From: Neglectibacter timonensis
GTDB taxonomy: Bacteria; Bacillota; Clostridia; Oscillospirales; Acutalibacteraceae
Length of the DNA stretch: 64,000 nt
Direction: 5' to 3'
Assembly (NCBI RefSeq): GCF_900048895.1
Contig: NZ_LT160639.1
Span: 377,001 to 441,000, forward strand
The notes below the pieces were generated by a model. The model was not told where the DNA came from. It worked only from the letters and a program-made list of their open reading frames with translations, and searched no databases. How positions within the stretch are numbered: position 1 is the stretch's first letter; every line of letters begins with the position of its first letter. Below, piece after piece: positions 55,016 to 63,704 of the stretch. The translations under genes and the position numbers were made by a program.

Positions 55016-56755
55016 ATGAAAAAACAAACATCTCACAAACTTTCCATTAAGCGATGGGTCATTTTAACGTTGATCTTCGGATTCGTGGCGACGGCAGGCG
55101 CCGTTATCATCGACATCGATTATTCAATGCGCCAGCTAAAAAATGAAACAGCAGCACAATATCTCAGCATACTAAACATGCAGCGAGAATCTCTGGATAC
55201 TGACATCGGAAAAGCGTCCGCTATATTGCTCAGTTATAAAATGAGTGGTAAACACATCAATCAATTAATCAACTGTAAGGATAAAAACGAGGCTTATTTT
55301 GCGGTCACCAACGTTACATCCGATTTGGAAAGCCAAATCCTCAATTCGACAATTTCGGAGATCGTATATGCATATAAATTCGGCTTCGACAGATTTGGGA
55401 TCGCACTCTCCTCCACCAGTCATATTTCTTCCGCAGAAAAACTTGCCGTGAAAGACTATGTAGAATCGTTGGAACGGGAAACAGCAGGGACAAACTATAT
55501 GTGGAAACCTTGCTTGATCGGAGATGAATGGTATTTTGTTTACAACATTGCAGATAGAGATTATGTCATAGGTCAAGGCATCCGCGTGAAAACCATTGCT
55601 TCTCTCTTTCAGATGAAACTGGACGATAACAGCAGCATTGCGGTATTAAATGACCAGGAGGAAAACATGATCGACTCTGTTGTAGCAAGAAATAACAATC
55701 AATTCTTGAAAAACTACACAGAACGATATTCTTCTTATAACATTTACGAAGACCAAATCATTGTTTACACATATTCTTTGAATCTTTACCGACCGATTTT
55801 TTTCATCAAGGATGGCCTGCTCTCACAAAACTTCCTGAACATTGTACGGCTTCTCTGGAGCACGGTTTTTTTCATTATTATTATTTGTTTTATCATTTTT
55901 AACAATATAACTTTTGCCATTTTACGACCTGTAAAAGCGTTGAATAAGTGTTTGGAAAGTATACGGGACGGAAACTTAAAGGCAAAGATTCCGATCGATT
56001 CCAGTGTCCCACGAGAATTTTCAGACGTATATAACACATTAAATGAGATGACTTCCCGAATCCAGGAATTAAAAATAGAATCTTATGAAAGCGAACTTAA
56101 ACGAACCCATTATGAACTTCAATTCTTATCTATTCAAATTGAACCACATTTTTACTTAAACTCCATGAAATACATTTATGCATTGGCACAGACGAAGCAA
56201 TATGAAACACTTAAATCCATGATACTTAACTTGGCGGACTGTTTTCGCTATCTGACATATGACAATGAGAAAATGGTGCCGCTCCAAAAGGAACTCGAAC
56301 ATGTTGAGCATTATCTGACTATCACAAATTCCGGTTCCCCAAGCTGCGTTAAGATTTTTCTCAGTGTGCATCCTCACGCCAAAGAAGCGTTAGTACCCAA
56401 ACTACTGGTTCAGACATTTGTTGAAAATTCCATTAAATACGGAGCAAATGGAAACCTTGAAATTGACATCGACGTTCAGTTATATGGCGACGACTGCGAA
56501 CAGTTTCTCCAGCTCCGGATCAGCGATAACGGGAAAGGATTTGACGAAGTCTATTTATCCGAAATTAGAAAAAATGGATTTAATGATCAAAGCGGCCGAA
56601 TTGGCCTCTCAAATTTATACAATCGCTTAAAGCTATTCTATCCAGACTATAACTATTTGACGATTTATAATAACGAAAACGGAGGAGCGACGGCAGAAGT
56701 AATCTTACCAGCTGTCTTCAGTGTCAAAACAGGAAAGGAAACGAGTGAGGCATGA
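55016..56755 (+). CDS. YesM-type sensor histidine kinase
   Basis: A 579-residue membrane kinase. It has an N-terminal helix (WVILTLIFGFVATAGAVIIDI), an outside sensing domain, a second membrane span (VRLLWSTVFFIIIICFIIFNNITFAILRP), a HAMP linker (KALNKCLESIRDGNLKAKIP) and a kinase core of the YesM class: the phospho-acceptor His in QIEPHFYLNSMKYIY, then FVENSIKYG and SDNGKGFD. The ATG at 55016 has GGAGGGAGAA upstream and is preferred to the ATG at 54980. Such kinases sense sugars outside the cell and phosphorylate the AraC-type regulator encoded next, with which it overlaps by 4 bases. Confidence 0.94.
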   Translation: MKKQTSHKLSIKRWVILTLIFGFVATAGAVIIDIDYSMRQLKNETAAQYLSILNMQRESLDTDIGKASAILLSYKMSGKHINQLINCKDKNEAYFAVTNVTSDLESQILNSTISEIVYAYKFGFDRFGIALSSTSHISSAEKLAVKDYVESLERETAGTNYMWKPCLIGDEWYFVYNIADRDYVIGQGIRVKTIASLFQMKLDDNSSIAVLNDQEENMIDSVVARNNNQFLKNYTERYSSYNIYEDQIIVYTYSLNLYRPIFFIKDGLLSQNFLNIVRLLWSTVFFIIIICFIIFNNITFAILRPVKALNKCLESIRDGNLKAKIPIDSSVPREFSDVYNTLNEMTSRIQELKIESYESELKRTHYELQFLSIQIEPHFYLNSMKYIYALAQTKQYETLKSMILNLADCFRYLTYDNEKMVPLQKELEHVEHYLTITNSGSPSCVKIFLSVHPHAKEALVPKLLVQTFVENSIKYGANGNLEIDIDVQLYGDDCEQFLQLRISDNGKGFDEVYLSEIRKNGFNDQSGRIGLSNLYNRLKLFYPDYNYLTIYNNENGGATAEVILPAVFSVKTGKETSEA

Positions 56756-58338
56756 ACATCTTGTTGGTTGACGATAAATACGATGTGCTGCAAGGAATTG
56801 CTAATGGCGTCAATTGGAACGAAATCGGTGATATAAAACTTTTCTTTGCCTCTTCCGGTATTGAGGCATTGGAAATCATTGAACATCAGGCAATTCAACT
56901 GTTAATTACCGATATCGAAATGCCGGGAATCAGCGGGTTAGATCTTGCAGAAAAACTTCACCGAGAAAAAAAAGATATTGCGACGGTTTTTCTCACAAGC
57001 CATGACTCATTTCGGTATGCGCAGACCGCGATCCGCATTGGCTGCTGCGATTATATTCTTCAGCCTGTGGACTATGAGAAATTGCAGGAAGCAATCATTC
57101 GCGTTATCAATAACCGATTAACACAGCAGATTGAAAAAGCGTGGAACAACAGTGTCAACGAAAAGCAGGAGCTGGAACGGAACAGGCAAAACGCGTGGCG
57201 AAAGATCCTTGTAAAGGTCCCCCAGTACGATTTAAATACCATGCAGGAAATCCTGGAAAAAACACAGCTTTTTTTTAATAGCCGCCAGTCTTTTCGCATT
57301 ATTCTGATTGCTTTGCTTTGGCGAAAAGAATCACTGGACAGTTGGACAAGCCACGCGGAAGATGACTGCTTTTTAAAAATAAAAAAAGCAATCGCCAAGG
57401 ACTTTCCGGTAGCGGCCGGATTCGAAGTTGACATGACTACATGGTGCATTATTCTGGAAGATCCGGAAAAACGAAATATTCCGCTCCGCCTGCAGCCTTT
57501 TGTCAGAGTTGAGACAAAAGAAGGTGTCAGCTCTTTGGCTTTTTATGTCTCAGAACGAACAAAATTGGAAAATCTACCAGAAACCTATCAAAAACTACAG
57601 AAGCTGAGCAATAATAATGTTGGTAAATATGCAGGTGTATACGAATACAGGGAATGTGAAGATAGTCACAATGAAGAACTGGTTACCTGTGATGAACTGT
57701 CTATGCAGAAATGGAAAATATGGCTCTTGGATGGAAAAGGAGAACTCATCAAAGAAGAAGTAAAAAACTTCTTGTTTTCGAGAGACAAACATTCAAAAAT
57801 AGACCGCACAACACTACTTCTTATCGTGCAACTCGTAATCAATGTTTTTTACAGTTTTGACCTGCAAAGCGCTGAGCATCTAATGGCTAAACAAAGTGTA
57901 GCAAATTTGTTTACCAAAGCGACGGACTCCCCTTCTGAGCTGCTTCTGTTTTTAGATGCGGTCATCGCCCAATACCAGGAAAGGCGCAATGCCGCCTCTG
58001 CAGATGCAGGCGCAGCACTCCTCAAAAAGGTAAGATCTTACATTGACAGCCATATTGAGAGCCGGCTGGATCGAAATGAGATCTCTGAAAAATTTTTTAT
58101 CAGCAAAGACTATTTATCGCACTTGTTCTCAAAATATGAACATAAGGGATTTTCACAATATGTGTGCGAAGAACGATTAAATAAGGCAAAGCGGCTGATG
58201 CTTGAAACAAATCTTCCTTTGAAAGTGATCTCAGAAAATGTTGGGATTTCCGATTATGCCTATTTTTCTAAGCTATTTAAAAGTCACGAGGGTGTTTCAG
58301 CAAACGAGTTCCGAGCAATCCATCGCAAAACATCATAG
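56752..58338 (+). CDS. YesN-type response regulator with AraC DNA-binding domain
   Basis: A 528-residue regulator. The receiver domain (1-120) has VDDKYDV and the phospho-acceptor Asp in LLITDIEMPGISG, then VFLTSHDSF. A long middle region (about 130-420) has no named domain. The C-terminal AraC-type pair of helix-turn-helix motifs (about 425-525) reads KVRSYIDSHIESRLDRNEISEKFFISKDYLSHLFSKYEHKGFSQY and NVGISDYAYFSKLFKSHEGVSANEFR. It overlaps the kinase gene. It likely activates the transporter genes directly downstream when the extracellular sugar is present. Confidence 0.93.
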   Translation: MNILLVDDKYDVLQGIANGVNWNEIGDIKLFFASSGIEALEIIEHQAIQLLITDIEMPGISGLDLAEKLHREKKDIATVFLTSHDSFRYAQTAIRIGCCDYILQPVDYEKLQEAIIRVINNRLTQQIEKAWNNSVNEKQELERNRQNAWRKILVKVPQYDLNTMQEILEKTQLFFNSRQSFRIILIALLWRKESLDSWTSHAEDDCFLKIKKAIAKDFPVAAGFEVDMTTWCIILEDPEKRNIPLRLQPFVRVETKEGVSSLAFYVSERTKLENLPETYQKLQKLSNNNVGKYAGVYEYRECEDSHNEELVTCDELSMQKWKIWLLDGKGELIKEEVKNFLFSRDKHSKIDRTTLLLIVQLVINVFYSFDLQSAEHLMAKQSVANLFTKATDSPSELLLFLDAVIAQYQERRNAASADAGAALLKKVRSYIDSHIESRLDRNEISEKFFISKDYLSHLFSKYEHKGFSQYVCEERLNKAKRLMLETNLPLKVISENVGISDYAYFSKLFKSHEGVSANEFRAIHRKTS

Positions 58339-58349
58339 CAGATTATTGC

Positions 58350-58398
58350 AAGCACAGGACTTCTTTTTCCATGTACGGAAAAAGCCTGTGCTTTTTTC
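58350..58398 (+). terminator. Terminator after the response regulator
   Basis: AAGCACAGG (58350-58358) pairs with CCTGTGCTT (58385-58393), with CTTTTTCC/GGAAAAAG pairing inside, and is followed by TTTTC. It separates the regulator operon from the transporter operon. Confidence 0.85.
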
Positions 58399-58542
58399 AT
58401 TTTAAAATAACCATAGTACGCTGTATTTTCATACAGCTGTCCGTTTTTGTCGATGTATAAACAATCCGTGCTTCGCTATAATGTCATTGTAATGTAAGCC
58501 ACAAATACGACGCAATACGACTTAGTAAGGAGGAATCATGTT

Positions 58543-60093
58543 ATGAAGAATTTTGTTGCAATTGTTCTGGCCGCTTTCATGTTAGTTTCCTTAGCAGCCT
58601 GTGAACAAACGGAATCGTCATCCCCGTCTAGCACATTGGAATCGGCAGATTCTGTGCAGTCAGAAACCAAAACGGTCAGTGGTGTGGACAACAGCGAACC
58701 AGTCGAGCTAACAATGGTCATCCAAACGGATGGCATAGAGTGCGCCGACAACGCCATGTTGGACGAAGCAATCAATGAGCTTCTTAATGAGAAATTAAAC
58801 GTCACATTAAATATCAAACGTTGCACGTTTACCGACACCAGAACAAACATGAATCTGTGGCTTTCCTCTGGTGAACCATGCGACGTTTTCAACAGTTGGT
58901 TCAGTTGGAACACCTATAAAGATTACTACGCTGATTTAACACCGTATCAAGATCTGATGCCCAACGCGTTAGAAGCACTTGGAAATTTTATCAGCAATGG
59001 ATATAATGGCGATCAATTATTAGGTCTGCCGGCGATTAAGGACTGGGTTTCCTACTCTTGCTACATGATGCGCAAAGATATCGTTGAAGAAACTGGAATG
59101 AATCCAGAAGAGATCAAAACATTTGCAGATTTTGAAGTCCTGCTTCGTAAAATTAAGGAAAACCATCCTGACATGTATCCCTTGACAAACGGTACCGCGG
59201 GCCGGAGTACATTGTTCACCAGCACAGTCAACGCCCGCGAAGACGGCACGCAGTACATGACGGATATGTGCATAGGGACAGGCTTGGGCATCGGTCTGAT
59301 GGATCCGGCCACTTCATCGGAAGTCTCCTGCATGTTCTTTAGTGATTTCTATAAAGATACCATTGAAATGGCATATAGATGGACAGAGGAGGGGCTGATG
59401 TATGACTCCAGCATTCTGAATGGATTTGAACAAGTTGTCGCCGGAACGGCAGCTGGGTACGGAACGTCCTACAAGCCTGGTATTGAATCACAAGAAACCG
59501 TCTCCTGCGGTACAGAAATGGTTGCGGTGTGTATGCCTGATCCGAAAGACGGAGTTCTCGTGACAAACACAAACTTTAATTGGGGCGTTAACAAGAACTG
59601 CAAAGATCCTGAACGTGCCTGCCAATTGCTTGACCTTTTATACTATGACGTCGATCTAAACAATCTGTTATCTTGGGGCATTGAAGGCGTCCACTATATT
59701 AAGACAGATGATCCAAATATCATTGAGTATCCTGAAGGCATAGATGCATCCACCGTGTCGTATTACAGCTGGGGAAAATGGGAACTCCCCAACAATTATT
59801 TGCAGTATGTGATGGCCCCCAGTCCTTCCAATTTGTGGGAAGAAATGGATGAATTCAACATGGCTGCAGCACCTTCGAAAGCTTTGGGCTTTGTGTTTGA
59901 CACAACACCTGTCGAAGGCGAGATAACAGCCGTTCAAAATGTGATAACCCAGTATGATCCGGGTCTTGGCTCCGGTACACTGGAGCCATCCAAGTTAGAA
60001 GAATTCCAACAGGCACTCCTTGACAACGGAGTACAGAAAATCATCGACGAAGCGCAGCGGCAGTTAGATGAGTTTATTTCAAATAAGCAATAA
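58543..60093 (+). CDS. Extracellular solute-binding lipoprotein of a sugar ABC transporter
   Basis: A 516-residue binding lipoprotein. The signal peptide ends in a lipobox, SLAAC at about residue 20, followed by a Ser/Thr-rich linker. The body is the family 1 (LplA-like) binding protein: VTLNIKRCTFTDTRTNMNLWLSSGEPCDVF, a LTPYQDLMPNALEAL region and ETGMNPEEIKTFADFEVLLRKI. It should hand an oligosaccharide or glycoside to the two permeases that follow. A TATAAT at 58477-58482 may belong to its promoter, but no good -35 is seen. A double hairpin after it can limit read-through, making the binding protein more abundant than the permeases. Confidence 0.93.
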   Translation: MKNFVAIVLAAFMLVSLAACEQTESSSPSSTLESADSVQSETKTVSGVDNSEPVELTMVIQTDGIECADNAMLDEAINELLNEKLNVTLNIKRCTFTDTRTNMNLWLSSGEPCDVFNSWFSWNTYKDYYADLTPYQDLMPNALEALGNFISNGYNGDQLLGLPAIKDWVSYSCYMMRKDIVEETGMNPEEIKTFADFEVLLRKIKENHPDMYPLTNGTAGRSTLFTSTVNAREDGTQYMTDMCIGTGLGIGLMDPATSSEVSCMFFSDFYKDTIEMAYRWTEEGLMYDSSILNGFEQVVAGTAAGYGTSYKPGIESQETVSCGTEMVAVCMPDPKDGVLVTNTNFNWGVNKNCKDPERACQLLDLLYYDVDLNNLLSWGIEGVHYIKTDDPNIIEYPEGIDASTVSYYSWGKWELPNNYLQYVMAPSPSNLWEEMDEFNMAAAPSKALGFVFDTTPVEGEITAVQNVITQYDPGLGSGTLEPSKLEEFQQALLDNGVQKIIDEAQRQLDEFISNKQ

Positions 60094-60133
60094 TGTATCT
60101 GATTGATGCACATCTCTGTATTTGACTGAAAAC

Positions 60134-60195
60134 GAAGGGTAAGAATTTTTTCTTACCCTTCTTTAAACAAAAAAGCCACAGCAGTCACTGCTGTG
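60134..60195 (+). terminator. Two hairpins between the binding protein and the permeases
   Basis: Hairpin 1, GAAGGGTAAGAA (60134-60145) with TTCTTACCCTTC (60150-60161), has a loop of TTTT and a following TTT run. Hairpin 2 is CACAGCAG (60177-60184) with CTGCTGTG (60188-60195), right before the permease ribosome site. Such structures often set a high ratio of binding protein to permease. Confidence 0.75.
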
Positions 60196-60210
60196 TGGGA
60201 GGGTTAGAAT

Positions 60211-61134
60211 ATGAATCGATCCAAGATTTTAGCAAAAGCCAAGACCTGGTTTCCATTTTACATTTTTATGCTTCCAGGTATTGCATATCTGCTTATCAAT
60301 AACTATCTGCCCATGCTGGGTTTATATATGGCTTTTACAAAAGTAAACCTTGTCGATGGTATTTTTAGCGGAGAATTTCTTGGGCTACAGAATTTCAAAT
60401 TTTTGACGATGTCTTCGGATTTTCCTCTGATTATCCGAAATACACTTGTATATAACTTGATCTTTTTGATTCTAAACCCGATTGTCGGTATCGCGTTGGC
60501 TTTTTTTATGAACGAACTAGGAAGCAAAAAAATCCTGAAGTGTTTTCAGACGTCACTTTTACTTCCTTCGCTTCTCTCCATTCAAATCATTACATATATT
60601 GTATACGCATTTTTATGCATTGACACAGGGATTATGAACAAGACAATCCTGCCCACACTCGGTTTAGATCCAGTAAAATGGTATACAACACCCGAAGTTT
60701 GGCCTGCGCTTCTAATTTTTGTACATTTTTGGATGCGAAGCGGTTTCAGTAGTGTAGTCTATTTTTCAAGTATGCTCTCTATTAGCCCAGAGTATTACGA
60801 AGTGGCAGAGTTGGACAGTGCAAGCAAGGCAAAGCAATTCTGGTATATCACTCTGCCACTGCTGAAACCGACAATCATTACATTGATGATTATTAGTCTA
60901 GGCGCTATTTTCAAGTCGGATTTTGGCCTGTTTTATCAGGTCCCCCTGGGAAACGGAGCACTATATAAAACAACACAGACAATTGACACTTATGTATTCC
61001 GGGGGCTCACCGGCTCGGGAAATCTCGGATATTCCGCTGCAGCAGGTTTTCTCCAGTCTGTCATAGGGTTTGTCACGGTGATTTTGGCAAACTGGGTTAT
61101 TCGCCGAATCAGCCCTGACGACGCAATTTTTTAA
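60211..61134 (+). CDS. Sugar ABC transporter permease, LplB type
   Basis: A 307-residue membrane permease with six predicted segments. The N-terminal AKAKTWFPFYIFMLPGIAYLLINNYLPMLGLYMAF is the LplB pattern. The cytoplasmic EAA loop, which contacts the ATPase, is YEVAELDSASKAKQFWYITLPLLKPT. It pairs with the permease encoded 18 bases downstream. No ATPase gene is present, which is common in this class, where a shared MsmX-type ATPase elsewhere serves several transporters. The start has GGGAGGGTTAG upstream. Confidence 0.93.
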   Translation: MNRSKILAKAKTWFPFYIFMLPGIAYLLINNYLPMLGLYMAFTKVNLVDGIFSGEFLGLQNFKFLTMSSDFPLIIRNTLVYNLIFLILNPIVGIALAFFMNELGSKKILKCFQTSLLLPSLLSIQIITYIVYAFLCIDTGIMNKTILPTLGLDPVKWYTTPEVWPALLIFVHFWMRSGFSSVVYFSSMLSISPEYYEVAELDSASKAKQFWYITLPLLKPTIITLMIISLGAIFKSDFGLFYQVPLGNGALYKTTQTIDTYVFRGLTGSGNLGYSAAAGFLQSVIGFVTVILANWVIRRISPDDAIF

Positions 61135-61152
61135 ACCAAAGGAGGAAATCAT

Positions 61153-62037
61153 ATGCATAAACCAAAGGAAAAAACGGTATATCTGGCCGTTTCGATTACG
61201 ATGCTAACGATTTGCGCGCTTGCGATCATCATTCCAATTATGATCGTTTTTATGTCTTCTGTTTCCGACGAATCGACAGTAATCAAGTATGGTTATACCT
61301 TATGGCCGCAGAAATTCAGCCTTGAAGCGTACGATTACATTCTAACAAGATTTGATGTGGTGGGACGCGCCTATGCAATTACCATAGGGGTAACATTTGT
61401 AGGCACCCTGGTAAGCATGCTAATCTCTTCCTGTCTGGCCTATGCACTGGCACAGCGCAATCTCCCCGGCAGAAAAGTGTTCATGTTTTTCGTCTTATTC
61501 ACCATGCTGTTTAATGGAGGCCTTATTCCCACTTATTACTTTTACACTACAGTATTTCATATTAAAAATACATATTTTGCTTACATTGTCCCTAACCTTT
61601 TATGCAGCGCATTTAATGTAATCTTACTGAGAAACTACTTTGCAAACAGCGTCTCTCCGGCACTCCGTGAATCAGCAAAAATCGATGGATGCAGCGAGTT
61701 CAAGATATTCCGGAGTATTATCGTACCGCTCTCTACGCCAATCCTGGCAACAATCGGCCTTCTAAGCGCAATTGCTTATTGGAACGACTGGCAGAACGCA
61801 CTGTACTATGTTGATAATGCAAAGTATGCCAGTATTCAACAGGTACTGCGTAATATGACAAACAACATCTCCTATCTAGCCAACACCAGCAGCGTCCCTT
61901 CCGCTAGCCGGCAAGTTCCCGGCCTAACGGTGCGAATGGCGATTGCAGTTTTGTCTATGGCTCCGCTGATGATTGCTTTCCCATTTTTTGAGCGTTACTT
62001 CGTAAAAGGAATCACCATCGGCGCAGTGAAAGAATAG
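61153..62037 (+). CDS. Sugar ABC transporter permease, YtcP/MalG type
   Basis: A 294-residue permease with six membrane segments. The N-terminus reads VSITMLTICALAIIIPIMIVFMSS. The EAA loop reads RESAKIDGCSEFKIFRSIIVPLSTPILATIGL, and the C-terminus ends in the family-typical PLMIAFPFFERYFVKGITIGAVKE. The start follows AAAGGAGGAAATCAT. It forms the heterodimeric channel with the preceding permease. A repeat copy with a strong terminator ends the operon at about 62.2 kb. Confidence 0.94.
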   Translation: MHKPKEKTVYLAVSITMLTICALAIIIPIMIVFMSSVSDESTVIKYGYTLWPQKFSLEAYDYILTRFDVVGRAYAITIGVTFVGTLVSMLISSCLAYALAQRNLPGRKVFMFFVLFTMLFNGGLIPTYYFYTTVFHIKNTYFAYIVPNLLCSAFNVILLRNYFANSVSPALRESAKIDGCSEFKIFRSIIVPLSTPILATIGLLSAIAYWNDWQNALYYVDNAKYASIQQVLRNMTNNISYLANTSSVPSASRQVPGLTVRMAIAVLSMAPLMIAFPFFERYFVKGITIGAVKE

Positions 62038-62144
62038 TTATCAGTCAAGAATGACGCAGATCTTTCCCATTTATCTGCCCGGGAGTATGGTGGGTGTCTT
62101 TTTTATCGGCACTTTCCATACTCACCCCCGGTCAAACTCAGGAT

Positions 62145-62230
62145 GCCAGAATCTGTACTCTGGCAACTGGTTTCCTACCGGTGTCAAAAACAGCGAGTAA
62201 GTCGATTATGGCTTACTCGCTGTTTTTTTA
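62145..62230 (+). repeat. Hairpin repeat, copy 2 (flanks the sugar locus)
   Basis: Copy 2 of the element at 50671-50760: a small hairpin (CCAGA with TCTGG), then AACTGGTTTCCTACCGGTG, then the large hairpin (62186-62203 with 62210-62227) and T-run. Outside the loop it differs by two single bases in about 45. The apical ten bases, TCGATTATGG, are almost the reverse complement of CCATAATCGG in copy 1. Just upstream (about 62082-62132) another hairpin pairs CCGGGAGTATGG with CCATACTCACCCCCGG. Confidence 0.85.
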
Positions 62231-62370
62231 ATTCTTTTGTATTCTTTGCCTATCAAAGAACAAGGGTCACCTTATTCTTGCACGCCCCCATTCAGTTTCC
62301 TGTTCCCTGAAAAACAACATATTTTCAAATACAGCGCTTCCTTTTGCCATCCTTTGTAGGAAACGACGCA

Positions 62371-63447
62371 TCACACAAAAAAGTCCTCCTGCTCTTTATG
62401 GAATACATCCTGCAAAAAGGCATCTGCCAAAGGCAGCCAAAGCTCAAAATTCGGATAATTTACTTGCCCCTCTACAACACGTACTCCGGCCTTTCCGTGG
62501 GGAACTCCGGCAAAAGTATGAACTTCAACCGGTACTCCATGGGCTATAAGATCCGGATAGGTAGCGTGCAGATTCTCCATGGCGCCGTCCTCCCTGCCTA
62601 CTGCAAAAAAAGTTGGAGGATAGACAACTCCGGTATAATCAACTTTCGCACCGGCAAACCGTGGGCCGTAAATACAGAGAAAAGCATCGGGAGCACCATA
62701 GACCTCATCAAGTTCATCGGGCTGATAGTCCTGGAAATAATCGGTCATCTTTTTATCGCCGGAGTAGAAGAGAATGCAAGCCTCACCGGTGACGCCGCCA
62801 TTGGAATATCCGGCGAAAGCAATATTGTGAGGGTCGATTCTGTATTTATCTGCATCACGACGAATGATGCGGATCGCCCGCGCCGCATCAGCGCCGCATT
62901 CCCTTTCGCTCCAGGGATTGTGATTGGGACGGTTATTGAGCATAAAAACCTGATACCCCATGTTCTGAAAATCCAAACAATTTTGAAAGCCCTCCGGCAG
63001 AGAGCAAGAACCATGGTCCCCTCCGGCGCAAACCACTACGGCGCCCTTTGGGTTCACTTCCCTGGGCAGTGTCAGTGCGTACATATAAGGTGCAAAATCG
63101 GGGTTATGGTTATAGCGATATTCGCTGTTGTCGGAATAGTCGGTTAACGTAGGGATCCTTCCCTCCGGCCAGAGATAGATACGCTCGGGGGAGTCCGGTC
63201 TCTTTTTCATGCTTCTCCTTTTTTGGGAAAAATTCTCCACGTGCTTATACCGTTCCTCCTTGGGACAACGGTATACCGCTTCGCCCAAATGATAGAGCTC
63301 TATCAGATCCTCCAGAGGATAACAGGGAGAATCCTCAAAAATCTCGACCGCATCATGCTCTTCGGGACCGAACTCCGCTTTGACATCCCGCATCAGCCCA
63401 AACATTTTTTCTAGAAATTCCTGCATGGTATCTTTTTCAGTTGGCAT
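62371..63447 (-). CDS. Alpha/beta-hydrolase, acetyl-esterase-like
   Basis: A 358-residue serine hydrolase. The N-terminal about 100 residues are helical (MQEFLEKMFGLMRDVKAEFG...). The hydrolase core has the nucleophile elbow FAGYSNGGVTG, the strand AVVVCAGGDHGSCSLPEG (oxyanion region), a likely catalytic Asp in FAVGREDGAMENL and His in FAGVPHGKAGV. It resembles cytoplasmic acetyl-xylan esterase-like enzymes. The start MPTEKD at 63447 is chosen for GGAGTG just upstream; an in-frame start at 63477 lacks one. It faces away from the DUF4038 gene, and a shared palindrome between them suggests common control. Confidence 0.87.
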   Translation of the reverse strand: MPTEKDTMQEFLEKMFGLMRDVKAEFGPEEHDAVEIFEDSPCYPLEDLIELYHLGEAVYRCPKEERYKHVENFSQKRRSMKKRPDSPERIYLWPEGRIPTLTDYSDNSEYRYNHNPDFAPYMYALTLPREVNPKGAVVVCAGGDHGSCSLPEGFQNCLDFQNMGYQVFMLNNRPNHNPWSERECGADAARAIRIIRRDADKYRIDPHNIAFAGYSNGGVTGEACILFYSGDKKMTDYFQDYQPDELDEVYGAPDAFLCIYGPRFAGAKVDYTGVVYPPTFFAVGREDGAMENLHATYPDLIAHGVPVEVHTFAGVPHGKAGVRVVEGQVNYPNFELWLPLADAFLQDVFHKEQEDFFV

Positions 63448-63515
63448 AAAAACACTCCATTCTTTACTGCGGATCAATTGAAGAAAGCAACCATGATCCG
63501 CCCATCATCAATTTA

Positions 63516-63527
63516 CTAAAATTTTAG
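63516..63527. promoter_or_regulatory. Candidate operator palindrome
   Basis: A perfect 12-bp palindrome, CTAAAATTTTAG, in the leader of the minus-strand hydrolase. The same half-sites recur near the divergent promoter (CTAAAA at 63638-63643 and TTTTAG at 63656-63661), and TTTACTAAA occurs at both places. Confidence 0.55.
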
Positions 63528-63567
63528 ATTTCTTTAAAAACAGCATCAATCGCATTTATTACTTTAG

Positions 63568-63596
63568 ATCATATCACAGGTAAAAGAGATCGTCAA
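63568..63596 (-). promoter_or_regulatory. Promoter of the alpha/beta-hydrolase gene
   Basis: On the minus strand, TTGACG (63596-63591), a 17-base spacer and TATGAT (63573-63568). The palindrome at 63516-63527 is about 40 bases downstream. Confidence 0.72.
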
Positions 63597-63615
63597 ATGA
63601 TTTTTTAGATTATAC

Positions 63616-63661
63616 TTGACATTTTACTAAATTAATTCTAAAATATTTAATATAATTTTAG
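63616..63661 (+). promoter_or_regulatory. Promoter and operator-like half-sites of the DUF4038 gene
   Basis: An exact TTGACA (63616-63621), a 17-base spacer and TAAAAT (63639-63644). The -10 overlaps CTAAAA (63638-63643), which pairs as a wide dyad with TTTTAG (63656-63661). Confidence 0.72.
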
Positions 63662-63704
63662 TGGCACAAAAATCGCACTATCACAGAGAAAAGAGGTTGG
63701 CAGT

